Under the pieces are notes generated by a model, which was given only the letters and a program-made list of their open reading frames with translations, ran no database searches and had not been told where the DNA came from. This document shows, piece after piece, positions 9,210 through 18,132 of a stretch of 64,000 bases of DNA. Position 1 is the first letter of the stretch. Every line of letters begins with the position of its first letter. This DNA comes from Fibrella aquatilis (GTDB lineage: Bacteria; Bacteroidota; Bacteroidia; Cytophagales; Spirosomataceae): positions 1 to 64,000 of the forward strand of contig NZ_JAFMYU010000025.1 in assembly GCF_017353255.1 (NCBI RefSeq). Reading direction: 5' to 3'. The position numbers were made by a program, and so were the translations under genes.

Positions 9210-10829
9210 ATGAAACGATATGGATTACCCCTGCTGCTAGCCACCCTGACGCTGTCGGTCAGTTCGTGCAACGAAAACATCGTAAACCTGCAAAACCAGA
9301 GTCAGTACAGCGACGCCACGTATTTCAAAAATGCCCCTCAGTTTAACGAGGCGGTCATTGCCACCTATGCTCCTCTGCTTGGTAACGGCCTATATTCCCG
9401 CGATTACTATTTCCTGTTTGACCTGATGGGCAATGATGCCGAACGGGATGCACCCCTTCTGGGCGATCTGCTGCAACTGCATGATTACAGTTTCGGTACC
9501 AGCCACCAGCAGATTACCAGCCTCTGGCAAGGGCTCTACCGAATCATTCTCCGGGCCAACCTGGTGCTCGACAAAGCCGCGCAATGGAACGCCACCCTGG
9601 CCGACGACGCCGCCAAGAAAAAGCAGTATGTGGCCGAGGCGCGCTTTATGAAAGGCTATGCCGAAATGATGCTTGTGACACTTTGGGGTCGGGTACCGCT
9701 CCGGCCCGACTACGCCAGCGCTAATGACTATTTCGCCCCCCGTGCCAGCGTGGCCGATGGCTGGAAAGCCGCCATCGCTGACCTCACGGCGGCCACCACC
9801 GATCTGCCCCTGACCTATGCCGACGCCGACCGGGGCCGGGCTACCCAGGGAGCTGCCATAGCGATGCTGGGCAAGGCTTTGCTGTTTCAGAAAAAATACG
9901 CCGAGGCCGCCGCGCAGTTCGAGAAGCTGACCAAAACCCCATTTGCCTACAAGCTGAATCCGAGCTACGACAACCAGTTTTCGGAAACGAACGGCAGCAG
10001 CCCGGAAACCATCTTCGACGTGCCCCACTTCTGGGGTGGCTGGGGTCAGGGCAACGCCTATTATATGTTTGGCGGGCAGGAAGCCTGGGGTGGCAAGGCT
10101 ACCCACACAGGCCGGGCGCAGGAGTATGGCTGGAATGACTGGCGCAACGTATTCATCTCCGACGCCGCCGTGAAAGCCTTTACTTACACCGACGAAGCCG
10201 GGAAAAAGTACATCGACCCGCGGGCAAAACTGACTTTCTACGGCGATGCAGCCAGCGGCGGCGACACCGATTTCTGCAACACCTGCACCGGCCAGCCTAC
10301 CGTGACGGGGGCCAGCTACAAACAGATCAAACTGGCCGACGGCACTACAGCATTCAATTACCCCTTCGACAAAAGCAACGGCTACCGGTTCCGCAAATAT
10401 GAGCCTTACGAGACCGCCGAACAGAGCACGCAGCCCCAAAGCAACGTAAACTCGCAGGTAATCCGGTATGCCGACGTGCTGCTGATGCTGGCTGAATGCT
10501 ATATCAACACGGGCAAAGCAGCCGACGCGCTCCCCCTGGTCAATGCCGTTCGGGCGCGGGTGAAGGCATTCCCCTACACGAACCTGGGCACCCAGACGCA
10601 GGCGATGGATAAACTGATGCTGGAACGGCGGCTGGAGCTAACCGGCGAACAGGCCCGCTACTTCGATCTGCTGCGCTGGGGTACCATCAAGCCCGTGATC
10701 AACGCCGAGAAACAGCTACAGATTGGCGCGCAGCCTTTCCAGGACAAAAACCTGCTGCTACCCATTCCCCAACTGGAAAAAGATACCAACCCCGTGCTGG
10801 CCAACGACGTGCAGGGCGGCTGGAACTAA
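9210..10829 (+). CDS. RagB/SusD family nutrient-binding lipoprotein
   Basis: Surface lipoprotein that forms the lid on its SusC partner and binds the ligand. Signal peptide type II with lipobox V-S-S-C (lipidated Cys20), followed by the alpha-helical TPR-like SusD fold; conserved stretches include 'KQYVAEARFMKGYAEM', 'IRYADVLLMLAECYINTG' and the C-terminal 'LLPIPQLEKDTNP'. Length 539 aa is typical. A strong terminator at 10845-10881 closes the operon. Confidence 0.95.
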   Translation: MKRYGLPLLLATLTLSVSSCNENIVNLQNQSQYSDATYFKNAPQFNEAVIATYAPLLGNGLYSRDYYFLFDLMGNDAERDAPLLGDLLQLHDYSFGTSHQQITSLWQGLYRIILRANLVLDKAAQWNATLADDAAKKKQYVAEARFMKGYAEMMLVTLWGRVPLRPDYASANDYFAPRASVADGWKAAIADLTAATTDLPLTYADADRGRATQGAAIAMLGKALLFQKKYAEAAAQFEKLTKTPFAYKLNPSYDNQFSETNGSSPETIFDVPHFWGGWGQGNAYYMFGGQEAWGGKATHTGRAQEYGWNDWRNVFISDAAVKAFTYTDEAGKKYIDPRAKLTFYGDAASGGDTDFCNTCTGQPTVTGASYKQIKLADGTTAFNYPFDKSNGYRFRKYEPYETAEQSTQPQSNVNSQVIRYADVLLMLAECYINTGKAADALPLVNAVRARVKAFPYTNLGTQTQAMDKLMLERRLELTGEQARYFDLLRWGTIKPVINAEKQLQIGAQPFQDKNLLLPIPQLEKDTNPVLANDVQGGWN

Positions 10830-10844
10830 TGGTCGCTTACCCAT

Positions 10845-10881
10845 AAAAAAGGGCGTTTCCATGACGGGAACGCCCTTTTTT
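10845..10881 (+). terminator. Rho-independent terminator after SusD
   Basis: Near-perfect stem (aaaaaagggcgtt / aacgcccttttt) with a short loop and a T tail, 15 bp after the SusD stop. It separates the sigma/receptor operon from the secreted BNR protein gene. Confidence 0.9.
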
Positions 10882-10933
10882 GTAACAGTTCACACGGTCA
10901 ATCAACTCATTTTAGCGAATAACCCGAATGGGC

Positions 10934-10940
10934 TACCTTG
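10934..10940 (+). promoter_or_regulatory. Putative -7 element before the BNR protein gene
   Basis: TACCTTG followed by CAG resembles the TACCTTTGCAG element of two other genes here but lacks one T. A TTTT element near 10911 sits at about the right distance for -33. The leader would be about 34 nt. Confidence 0.35.
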
Positions 10941-10980
10941 CAGGCTCACAGCGTCTACCAGCCCTGAAGGGTTTTACTCG

Positions 10981-13900
10981 ATGAAGCATTTTCTGCTACT
11001 CTGCTGGCTATTTAATGTGTGCGTTGCGCTACCCACACACGCTCAGCGACGGCCCTACCAACTACTCATGAACGACCCCGACGTGCGGTATATCGATGTC
11101 AAAAAGGCATTCGAAAAAGAGCACGCGGCGGAAGAAAAAGCGCAGGAAAAAGCCATCCGGCAGGCACGGCGGCGGGGACTGCCCGAACCTGAATTTGAGG
11201 AGAACGAAGACGAAGCCAAGTTTTACCGCTGGGAACAGTGGATGCTCCGGCACCTGGGTCCCAACGGTCGTTTCGACCCCGCCCGCGAACCAGAAGAACT
11301 GGCCCGTTTTGCCAAAAGTCAGCCGACCACGCAGCTAGTTCAGCAGCCCAACGCCCGGCGGGCAAACCCCCAATGGAAGGAGTTGGGGCCGTTTTCGACC
11401 CAAACCACGGCTACCAACAATAACGCCAACTACCTCTGGGGCTACAACGTAGGACGGCTGGGGGCGGTGGCCTTTCACCCCACCGATGCCAACACGATCT
11501 ACGTCATTGCCAGTGGCCGGGGCGGCAGCAACGCCGGGGGTCTCTGGCGCACTACCGACGGTGGCACCACCTGGACGCCCCTCTTTGACGAGGGTAAACA
11601 CATGGTGCTGACCGACGTAGCCGTTTCACCCAAAAGTCCGCAAACGGTCTTTGCCACCGGCAATTATTTTGGGGCCTCGACCACCGGCGGCGGGGCCAGT
11701 GGCTACGGCGTGTTCAAGTCGAACGACGGCGGGGTAAGTTGGGTGTTTACCTCGTTTAAACTTCAGTACGAAACCAACGCCACGGGCAGCAAAGCCAACG
11801 TGCCCCGCGCCACCAATATCCTTATCGACCCCACCGACGATAAGCACCTGATTGCCCTCTGTTCACGCGCTATCATGTACTCGACCGACGGCGGACAGGT
11901 GTGGCAGAAATCTACCAGTTCTACCGCCGACCGGCTGGCCGACTACTGGGACGTAGAGTTCAAGCCCAATGACCCTTCGGTGGTGTATGTGGGGGGGGCG
12001 GGCAAAGATCAGGTACTGCGCTCGACAGACGGAGGTAAAACGTTTACGCAACTGCCGCTGCCCGATGCCGTTGAGGTAGGCACGGTAGGCCGCGTGGAAC
12101 TGGCGGTGTCGGCGGCGGCACCCGATTTTCTGTACCTGCTCACCACCATGGGCACCGAGCGCCACGGCGGCCTGTACCGGCTCAATACGGCCACCAACGA
12201 CCTGCGCGTGGTGGTAGCCAGGGGTAAAAACTTCGCCACCAGCCAGCAAACCCGCGACGATACGCAACTGTATTACTGCCTCAGTATGAACATTTCGCCC
12301 GCCGATACCAACGAAATTCACGTGGGCATGATCCCGCTGATGTCGAGCTACGACGGGGGCAAAAGCTGGGAATATCGCCACGGATGGGCTACCAACCGGT
12401 CGGGCGACGTGCATTCGGACGTGAGCAGCATTGAGTTTCAGCCCGGCACCAACCGCTTGTTTGTCACCTCCGACGGGGGCCTCAACGCAGCCACGGGTAA
12501 GAAAGGCGCGGCGTTTCGGTTTTTCAACAACATCGCCGTGTCGCAGATTTATTTCCTGGCGCAGTCGGCTACGGTGGCCAATCGGATGGTGATCGGCTTG
12601 CAGGATAACGGCACCAAACTGTTTACCGGCACTGAGTGGCAACAGGTGGGTGGTGGTGACGGCATCAGCTGCCTTATCGATGACACCAACCCAAACGTGT
12701 TCTACGTGACGTCGCAAAACGGCGTGCTATACCGGACCGTCAATGGCGCGCAGAGCTACATTACTCCCACTGGCGTAACGTCCGACAACACCAGTTTCTA
12801 CAGCCCGCTCGACTACCACCAGGCCACCAAAACACTGTTTCTAGGCTCCAACAGCCTTTGGCGAAAAGACGAACGCAGCTACTCGTCGACCTGGGAAAAG
12901 GTATATACGTTCGATGAAAAGGAGATTATTCAGGATGTCTGGGTGGCCCCTTCCGACGTGAAAACGATCTACGTGCGCACCTACCAGTTTAAAAATTCGG
13001 TCAACAACTACCGCGTCTATGCCTCTACGGATGGTGGTACCAACTGGGAAAAAGTGCTTGGCGATGGCTTCGACGGCTACGTGACGGCCCTGGTCATCCA
13101 CCCCGCCGACCCCAAAACGCTCTGGGCCTGCCGCTACGACGTGACCGACTTTTACTACTACATCATGAAATCGGCGGACGGTGGGCGTACCTGGACCAAG
13201 ATAAACGGCAACCTGCCGCGCCTGGCCAGCAACGCCATGTCCTACCAAGAAGGCACCGATGACGGCCTGTATGTGGCACTGGATCAGGGGGTTTACTACA
13301 AAGACAACGGTATGCAGCAATGGATACGCTACGGTACCGCCCTGCCTAACGCCCCCGTCTATGACCTGCGGCTCGACTATAGCGGTGGCAAAGTGAAGGC
13401 CGCCACGCAGGGCCGGGGCGTGTGGGAGGCCGATTTGGCCGTGCCCGTGGGACAGGTGTCGGCGCTGGCCACCAACCGGACCGAGGTATGTGCCGGGGCA
13501 GCGCTGGTAGTGAGTTTTTTGGTGTCGAAAGGCACAGGCGGCACCAATAACTACAGCGTCCAGCTCTCCGACGCCACCGGGTCATTTGCCAACCCCCAAA
13601 CCCTGACCACCGTTAGGGCCACGTCGGCTTCGGTCACCATTCCGGCCAGTCAATCGGCGGGGCGGGGCTACCTGATTCGGGTGCTGCGCAACAACAATAT
13701 CGCCACCGCCGACAGTTCGGCGGCCTTCTCTGTGCTGACGCTGCCCAACGGCGGGATCAACGGCCCTGCCGAGGTTATTTTTGGGCAGTCGGCTAGCCTG
13801 ACCATTGGCTTTGGCGGTTCCGGCCCGTGGACGTACAGCCTCAACGGCGACAGCCTGCGCACCACAACAACAAGCCCCGTGGTACGGTCGGTATCGCCTA

Positions 13901-14790
13901 CGGGGGGTACCTCCTACTCGCTCACGACGGTTAGTAACGTCTGCGGCAATGGCACGGCTACGGGGAACGTGCGGGTTGTGGTGATTCCTACGCTGGCCGT
14001 TACAGGCTTTGCTTTACCCGCCATCTGCGCGGGGCAAACCGGCTCATTATCAGCCGCTCAGGGTGGTACATTTAACGGCTCGACGAGCTACGTGGTGCAG
14101 CTTTCCGACGCATCGGGCAGTTTTGCGGCACCAACAGTGGTGGGTTCTGGTGCCACTAGCCCGCTGTCGTTTTCTATTGCCGAAGGGCAGAGCGCTGGGG
14201 CTGGCTACCGACTGCGGGTGGTCGGCAACACCGCCGAACGGGTGGAGACCACGCCCGGCCCGGCTTTCGCCATCAATGTGAAACCCACGGCCACCATCGC
14301 GGCGGTGGGCGATTCGAGTATTGTGCAGACAAGCACCGCCCGCCTTCGGCTTACGTTTACGGGCACGGCCCCGTTTCAGTACACGCTCACCAATGGCACC
14401 GCCGGTGTAGCCAACGCCGCCACCGAAGAATTGACTGTCAAGCCCGACCAAACTTCCACTTATGCCGTAGCGACCGTGGCCAACAGTTGCGGCGTAGGTA
14501 CAGTATCGAGTAAACAAACCATCACAGTGATTCCGTTGCTGGCTGTTGACCCCGCCGCCGGGCCGGTTGTGACGGTATTGCCCAACCCTGCCAGCGAGAC
14601 CGTTCGGGTAGAAACCAGCCTGGGCGGCCCCCACGACGTGATTTTGTATGATGTGCTGGGCCGCGAACGCCTCCGCCGCCATTTCCAGCAACAAGCCGAC
14701 ATAGCCCTACAATCGCTGGCCAAAGGCATCTATGTTTACCGCATCATTACGCCAAAGGGGGCCGTAGAAGGGCGGTTATTGGTGGAGTAA
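10981..14790 (+). CDS. Secreted BNR/sortilin-like repeat protein with T9SS sorting domain
   Basis: Predicted extracellular protein, 1269 aa. Signal peptide at residues 1-20 (ends THAQ). A lysine/glutamate-rich linker (about 40-75) is followed by a large beta-propeller with BNR/Asp-box repeats such as 'GGLWRTTDGGTTWTPL', 'VFKSNDGGVSWVF', 'YSTDGGQVWQ' and 'KSADGGRTWTK', as in VPS10/sortilin-type exo-glycosidase-like proteins. Two or three Ig-like modules follow (about 830-1180), then a type A T9SS tail ('VLPNPASETVRVE', 'YDVLGRE', 'KGIYVYRI') that directs secretion across the outer membrane. I start at ATG 10981, where the signal peptide begins; the frame is open further upstream. No catalytic residues are obvious, so enzyme or binding function is open. 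Confidence 0.88.
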   Translation: MKHFLLLCWLFNVCVALPTHAQRRPYQLLMNDPDVRYIDVKKAFEKEHAAEEKAQEKAIRQARRRGLPEPEFEENEDEAKFYRWEQWMLRHLGPNGRFDPAREPEELARFAKSQPTTQLVQQPNARRANPQWKELGPFSTQTTATNNNANYLWGYNVGRLGAVAFHPTDANTIYVIASGRGGSNAGGLWRTTDGGTTWTPLFDEGKHMVLTDVAVSPKSPQTVFATGNYFGASTTGGGASGYGVFKSNDGGVSWVFTSFKLQYETNATGSKANVPRATNILIDPTDDKHLIALCSRAIMYSTDGGQVWQKSTSSTADRLADYWDVEFKPNDPSVVYVGGAGKDQVLRSTDGGKTFTQLPLPDAVEVGTVGRVELAVSAAAPDFLYLLTTMGTERHGGLYRLNTATNDLRVVVARGKNFATSQQTRDDTQLYYCLSMNISPADTNEIHVGMIPLMSSYDGGKSWEYRHGWATNRSGDVHSDVSSIEFQPGTNRLFVTSDGGLNAATGKKGAAFRFFNNIAVSQIYFLAQSATVANRMVIGLQDNGTKLFTGTEWQQVGGGDGISCLIDDTNPNVFYVTSQNGVLYRTVNGAQSYITPTGVTSDNTSFYSPLDYHQATKTLFLGSNSLWRKDERSYSSTWEKVYTFDEKEIIQDVWVAPSDVKTIYVRTYQFKNSVNNYRVYASTDGGTNWEKVLGDGFDGYVTALVIHPADPKTLWACRYDVTDFYYYIMKSADGGRTWTKINGNLPRLASNAMSYQEGTDDGLYVALDQGVYYKDNGMQQWIRYGTALPNAPVYDLRLDYSGGKVKAATQGRGVWEADLAVPVGQVSALATNRTEVCAGAALVVSFLVSKGTGGTNNYSVQLSDATGSFANPQTLTTVRATSASVTIPASQSAGRGYLIRVLRNNNIATADSSAAFSVLTLPNGGINGPAEVIFGQSASLTIGFGGSGPWTYSLNGDSLRTTTTSPVVRSVSPTGGTSYSLTTVSNVCGNGTATGNVRVVVIPTLAVTGFALPAICAGQTGSLSAAQGGTFNGSTSYVVQLSDASGSFAAPTVVGSGATSPLSFSIAEGQSAGAGYRLRVVGNTAERVETTPGPAFAINVKPTATIAAVGDSSIVQTSTARLRLTFTGTAPFQYTLTNGTAGVANAATEELTVKPDQTSTYAVATVANSCGVGTVSSKQTITVIPLLAVDPAAGPVVTVLPNPASETVRVETSLGGPHDVILYDVLGRERLRRHFQQQADIALQSLAKGIYVYRIITPKGAVEGRLLVE

Positions 14791-14800
14791 AGGGGGGGGG

Positions 14801-14882
14801 GGCGGTAGGCAGTGGCAGTGAGCAGGCTTCGCGCTACGTGCCCGGACGCGGGACTGCCTGCTCACTGCCACTGCCTACTGCC
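14801..14882. repeat. Locus-specific palindrome 3 (26-bp arms, core-bearing loop)
   Basis: Arms 14801-14826 and 14857-14882 match at 25 of 26 positions. The loop carries two blocks, ggcttcgcgct (14825-14835, overlapping the arm) and gcccggacgcgggac (14840-14854), that recur at 42438-42480. It lies between two convergent genes and fills nearly the whole spacer. Confidence 0.88.
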
Positions 14883-14886
14883 ACCC

Positions 14887-16575
14887 CTACTCCTTCCCCC
14901 GCCGCCAGAACCAGTACCCCGCCAATCCCATTACCGCCAACCCCAGCAATCCCCAAACCCAAACAGGCATTTTTGGGGCGGGGACTTCAGTGATAGTGAG
15001 CAGCGTGTTGATTTTCTGGGCCGTCAGCACCTGCCGGTTGCCGCCTGTCCAGGTTATAATGATGGAGTCGGCGATGGTCGCGGTACCGAGACCGAAATGG
15101 GCGATGGTGGAGTTTTGCGAAATATGGCTCGACGCGCCACCATCGATTTCGCGGGTCATATGTCGACCACCCGCCACCACCTCAATACGGGAGCCAATAC
15201 CATGCGATTCAGCTTCCACGCCGCGCAGAGCCACTTTTAGCCAGTTGCCGTGGGCCATATCGTTGCGGTAGAGGTGCGTGACCGAGTGCGTGGGATAGGC
15301 TAGAACGGGCGTCTGATTGACCACCAGCAGATCAAGATCGCCATCGTTATCATAATCGAACACCACCGACCCACGACCAATGCCATAGTCATTCAGGCCC
15401 ACGGCGCGGGCATTGTCGGTGAAGTGGCCGTTGGTATTTTCGTAATAGAAATCGGCCATGGGAACGCAGTTGGGGTTCAGGTCGCCGTTGGCTACGAAAA
15501 GGTCCAGGTCGCCGTCGTGGTCGAAATCGGCGAAGTTAGCCCCCCAACTGATGGCAAAATTCATCAGGCCTAGTTGCTGTGTTTTGTTCAAAAACGGCTT
15601 GCCCGACCCGCCGCTGACCATAAACTGGTTGAACCGGATGTTGGTGAAATAGTAGTCCATCCAGCCGTCGTTGTTGTAGTCGCCCACGGCCGTACCCATC
15701 GAGTTGATGCCCAGATCCATCTTCCGCGCTTCGGCCACGTCCACGAATTTCTTCGACGAATACCCATTCTCCAGCAACAGGTTGGGCGTGCGTTTGTAGC
15801 CGAAATCGTGGTTGATAAGCAGGTCCTGATCACCGTCGTTATCGAAGTCGGTAAACACGCCGCCGAAACCGAACCCTTTGTGTGTCAGGCCGTAAGCTTC
15901 GTAAGCGTCCACAAACGACTTGCCTTTCTGGTTAATCAGCAGGTACCCTTTGGCAATTTGGTTGGCCCCTACCACGGTGGCATCGCTGATCACGCTCAGC
16001 TCTCCCCGGAACTCCTGAAAATAGTTGCCCACGTACAAGTCAGGATAACCGTCGGCGTTCACGTCGCCAAAGCTGGCCCCGGTGCTGAACGACTGCAACT
16101 GGTCGAGGCCGTATTCTTTAGTCACGTCACGAAAGGTCCCGTTGCCGTTGTTGAGATACAGCAGGTTAGCCGCGCGGGGAATGGACGGTCCGCCGCGCGG
16201 TTGGCGTTTGTTTTTGGTCGTAATCGTGGTGATAAACAAATCCACCCACCCGTCGCGGTTTACGTCGGCGGCGGTAGCCCCCTGCGTCACAAATCCCCGC
16301 GACCCGGTCAGGCCCGACTTGGCATAGACGTTCGTGAAGGTCCTATTGTGGTTGTTGCGATACAGCATGTCGTCGTTCATACCTCCGGTCAGGAAGACGT
16401 CTTCAAAACCGTCTTTGTCGAAGTCGAGCACGCAGGCCCCGCCGCCAAACATGCCCTCGAACACCCGAAACTGGTGGCTGATCCCCGCCGCCTGCGTCAC
16501 GTCGGTAAACGGCGTCTGAGCATTGGCAAGGGTGGAGAGGAAAAGTAGGGCTATGAGTAGTGGTTTGGGGTTCAT
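14887..16575 (-). CDS. CRTAC1-like VCBS/FG-GAP repeat protein with ASPIC/UnbV domain
   Basis: Exported repeat protein of 562 aa. Signal peptide 1-20 (ends ANAQ); FG-GAP/VCBS calcium-binding repeats ('DFDKDGFEDVFLTGG', 'DVNRDGWVDLFITT', 'DYNNDGWMDYYFT', 'DFDHDGDLDLFVANG') forming a beta-propeller; an ASPIC/UnbV domain around residues 430-520 (GIGSRIEV); a C-terminal membrane helix ('VWGLLGLAVMGLAGYWFW') followed by basic residues. I start at ATG 16575 because the signal peptide begins there. Last gene of the minus-strand run that begins with SusC at 26916. Molecular role unknown; probably surface or periplasmic ligand binding. Confidence 0.88.
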   Translation of the reverse strand: MNPKPLLIALLFLSTLANAQTPFTDVTQAAGISHQFRVFEGMFGGGACVLDFDKDGFEDVFLTGGMNDDMLYRNNHNRTFTNVYAKSGLTGSRGFVTQGATAADVNRDGWVDLFITTITTKNKRQPRGGPSIPRAANLLYLNNGNGTFRDVTKEYGLDQLQSFSTGASFGDVNADGYPDLYVGNYFQEFRGELSVISDATVVGANQIAKGYLLINQKGKSFVDAYEAYGLTHKGFGFGGVFTDFDNDGDQDLLINHDFGYKRTPNLLLENGYSSKKFVDVAEARKMDLGINSMGTAVGDYNNDGWMDYYFTNIRFNQFMVSGGSGKPFLNKTQQLGLMNFAISWGANFADFDHDGDLDLFVANGDLNPNCVPMADFYYENTNGHFTDNARAVGLNDYGIGRGSVVFDYDNDGDLDLLVVNQTPVLAYPTHSVTHLYRNDMAHGNWLKVALRGVEAESHGIGSRIEVVAGGRHMTREIDGGASSHISQNSTIAHFGLGTATIADSIIITWTGGNRQVLTAQKINTLLTITEVPAPKMPVWVWGLLGLAVMGLAGYWFWRRGKE

Positions 16576-16631
16576 GTTTGGTAGGTTTTGGGGATGGGTG
16601 GGGCCCGCACGCGAAACCATACGCGTCAGCG

Positions 16632-16735
16632 CGCACCCTGGCCTGTGGAGACACAGGCCTACGCTCGCGTCAGCCTACGCGTTCATATTGCTTGCGCCAG
16701 AGCAGGCCTGTGGAGACACAGGCCAGGGTGTGCGG
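16632..16735. repeat. Locus-specific palindrome 4 with two nested hairpins
   Basis: A 20-bp unit, itself a hairpin (8-bp stem ggcctgtg/cacaggcc, GAGA loop), occurs at 16640-16659 and again at 16705-16724. Outer flanks (cgcaccct and agggtgtgcg) extend the large inverted repeat. GCGTCAGC occurs at 16623-16630 and 16667-16674. It sits in the 219-bp spacer between the haloperoxidase-like and CRTAC1-like genes. Confidence 0.85.
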
Positions 16736-16794
16736 GTGTGCAGGCTAGGGTGGTAGTGCATATCAGATTAACATCAGGTCAACATTTTCAAAAA

Positions 16795-18126
16795 TTACCT
16801 CTTCCAGTTCAACCTATTGATATTCAATCCAATAGCATCGCCTTTCTCCAGACCGGCCTGGTTGTCTTGTGGCGTATGGATGCCGCCGTAGAAGCGGGAA
16901 TCGGCGATTTCCTGGGCGGCTTGCCGGAAGGATGTGAACTGTCGGGCTTTGAATTTGGTCTGCCGCAGGCGGTCGGGTTTGCGGCCCACGTGGGCACTGT
17001 CGGCAAAGGCGAACTGGTTGCCGTAGAGGTCGGTAAGCACGGTGGCGGTGGCCCCGGCCTGAATGGCGTGGCCCGACGGGAAGGCGGGAAACGGCGGGTC
17101 GGGCCAGAACGAATCCCACTGTTGATCAATGTGTTGCGGCACAAAGGTGTTGGGTCGTTCGGTGAAAAACTGAAATTTCCACTTCCAGCAGTCGATGAAC
17201 GCGTCGGCCACGGCCATACCCACGCGGGCGTAGGTTTCGGCAGCGCGAATCAGGCTTGGCTTCGCTTTCCTGACAGCGAGCGTGGCCATGTAATACGAAT
17301 GACCGGGTGGCGTGAAGGTCTCGTCGGGGTCGTCGCTCCACCAGATCGCAATCTCTTTTTCCGTCTGAGTGAGTGTCTTCTCTTTCTCATACACCTGCAG
17401 AAATTGCTGATAATAAGCCGACGATTTGTCGGTGCTGTAGGGAATGCGGGCCGGGGCCGGAATGCGGGCGTCCTGCGCCAGAAACGTGCGGTTTTTGCCC
17501 CAGTGCGGGTGCAGCGGGTAGTGGCTGAACGACTGCGCATAGAGTGGTGGTTTCCAGCAACCCAGGTGGTCCGGGTACGTCATGGTTTTGTCGAAATTTT
17601 TCAGATAGCCCCGGTGCCCACCATCGGTTTTCGACCAGGCAAACACGCGCTCGGCCACGGCCTGCCCAAATTCAACAGACTGCGTAATAATCTCTTTATC
17701 AACATCTTCCGCAAATTGATCCGCCACTACCTGCGCCAGCGAATCGACGCGGTGTTTATTCTCGTCGGAGGTTTGGTTGTAGATGTGTTGAAGGATGTAG
17801 GCCTGCCCGGCGTTCAAGGCCAGCACCCAGTTGTAGGGCTTGCCCGTTTCGGGTTTGGGCAGGCTGTCGAGGCCATTGAGCTGCCCCTCCAGCGACCGGT
17901 AAGCAGGGTAGCCCGGCACCACCGATTCGTACATCGTGAGGCCAATGTAGCCCAGGCAACGCGAAGCGTAGGTGGGCGTGTTGGCGGGCGTGGTTTTGGT
18001 GAGCCGCAGCGTCATATCGGCCCAGGCCGTGGCCACGTCGGAGTCGGTCAGCGGTGGTTTTTTGGGTGCCGAACACCCTGCCCCAAGCAGCACCGCCAGC
18101 AGAGAACAAAGCAATAAGTGCTTCAT
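16795..18126 (-). CDS. Vanadium-dependent haloperoxidase-like PAP2 lipoprotein
   Basis: Exported lipoprotein (lipobox G-A-G-C, Cys18) of 443 aa in the PAP2/vanadium haloperoxidase superfamily. All three signature elements are present: K317-x6-R324-P325 (KFQFFTERP), P350-S-G-H353 and S410-R-x5-H417 (SRFYGGIH). In haloperoxidases these bind vanadate and use H353/H417; in relatives they support acid phosphatase chemistry. Sequence alone does not decide between oxidising halides and dephosphorylation. The start lies 6 bp after the stop of the upstream VCBS gene, so translation is probably coupled. It belongs to the SusCD cluster. Confidence 0.88.
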   Translation of the reverse strand: MKHLLLCSLLAVLLGAGCSAPKKPPLTDSDVATAWADMTLRLTKTTPANTPTYASRCLGYIGLTMYESVVPGYPAYRSLEGQLNGLDSLPKPETGKPYNWVLALNAGQAYILQHIYNQTSDENKHRVDSLAQVVADQFAEDVDKEIITQSVEFGQAVAERVFAWSKTDGGHRGYLKNFDKTMTYPDHLGCWKPPLYAQSFSHYPLHPHWGKNRTFLAQDARIPAPARIPYSTDKSSAYYQQFLQVYEKEKTLTQTEKEIAIWWSDDPDETFTPPGHSYYMATLAVRKAKPSLIRAAETYARVGMAVADAFIDCWKWKFQFFTERPNTFVPQHIDQQWDSFWPDPPFPAFPSGHAIQAGATATVLTDLYGNQFAFADSAHVGRKPDRLRQTKFKARQFTSFRQAAQEIADSRFYGGIHTPQDNQAGLEKGDAIGLNINRLNWKR

Positions 18127-18132
18127 AACCAG

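Noticed and set aside
9390-10439. 349-codon open frame on the minus strand
   Set aside because: Antisense shadow of the SusD gene, caused by high-GC codon usage.
15574-16548. 324-codon open frame on the plus strand
   Set aside because: Antisense shadow of the CRTAC1-like gene; no motifs.
16632-16735. Classical MITE or REP element
   Set aside because: Only one copy of this sequence is seen and no target-site duplication is evident; grouped with the locus-specific palindromes.
16588-18117. 509-codon open frame on the plus strand
   Set aside because: Antisense to the haloperoxidase-like gene, whose catalytic motifs are intact on the minus strand; the plus translation is G/R/V-rich with no family features.
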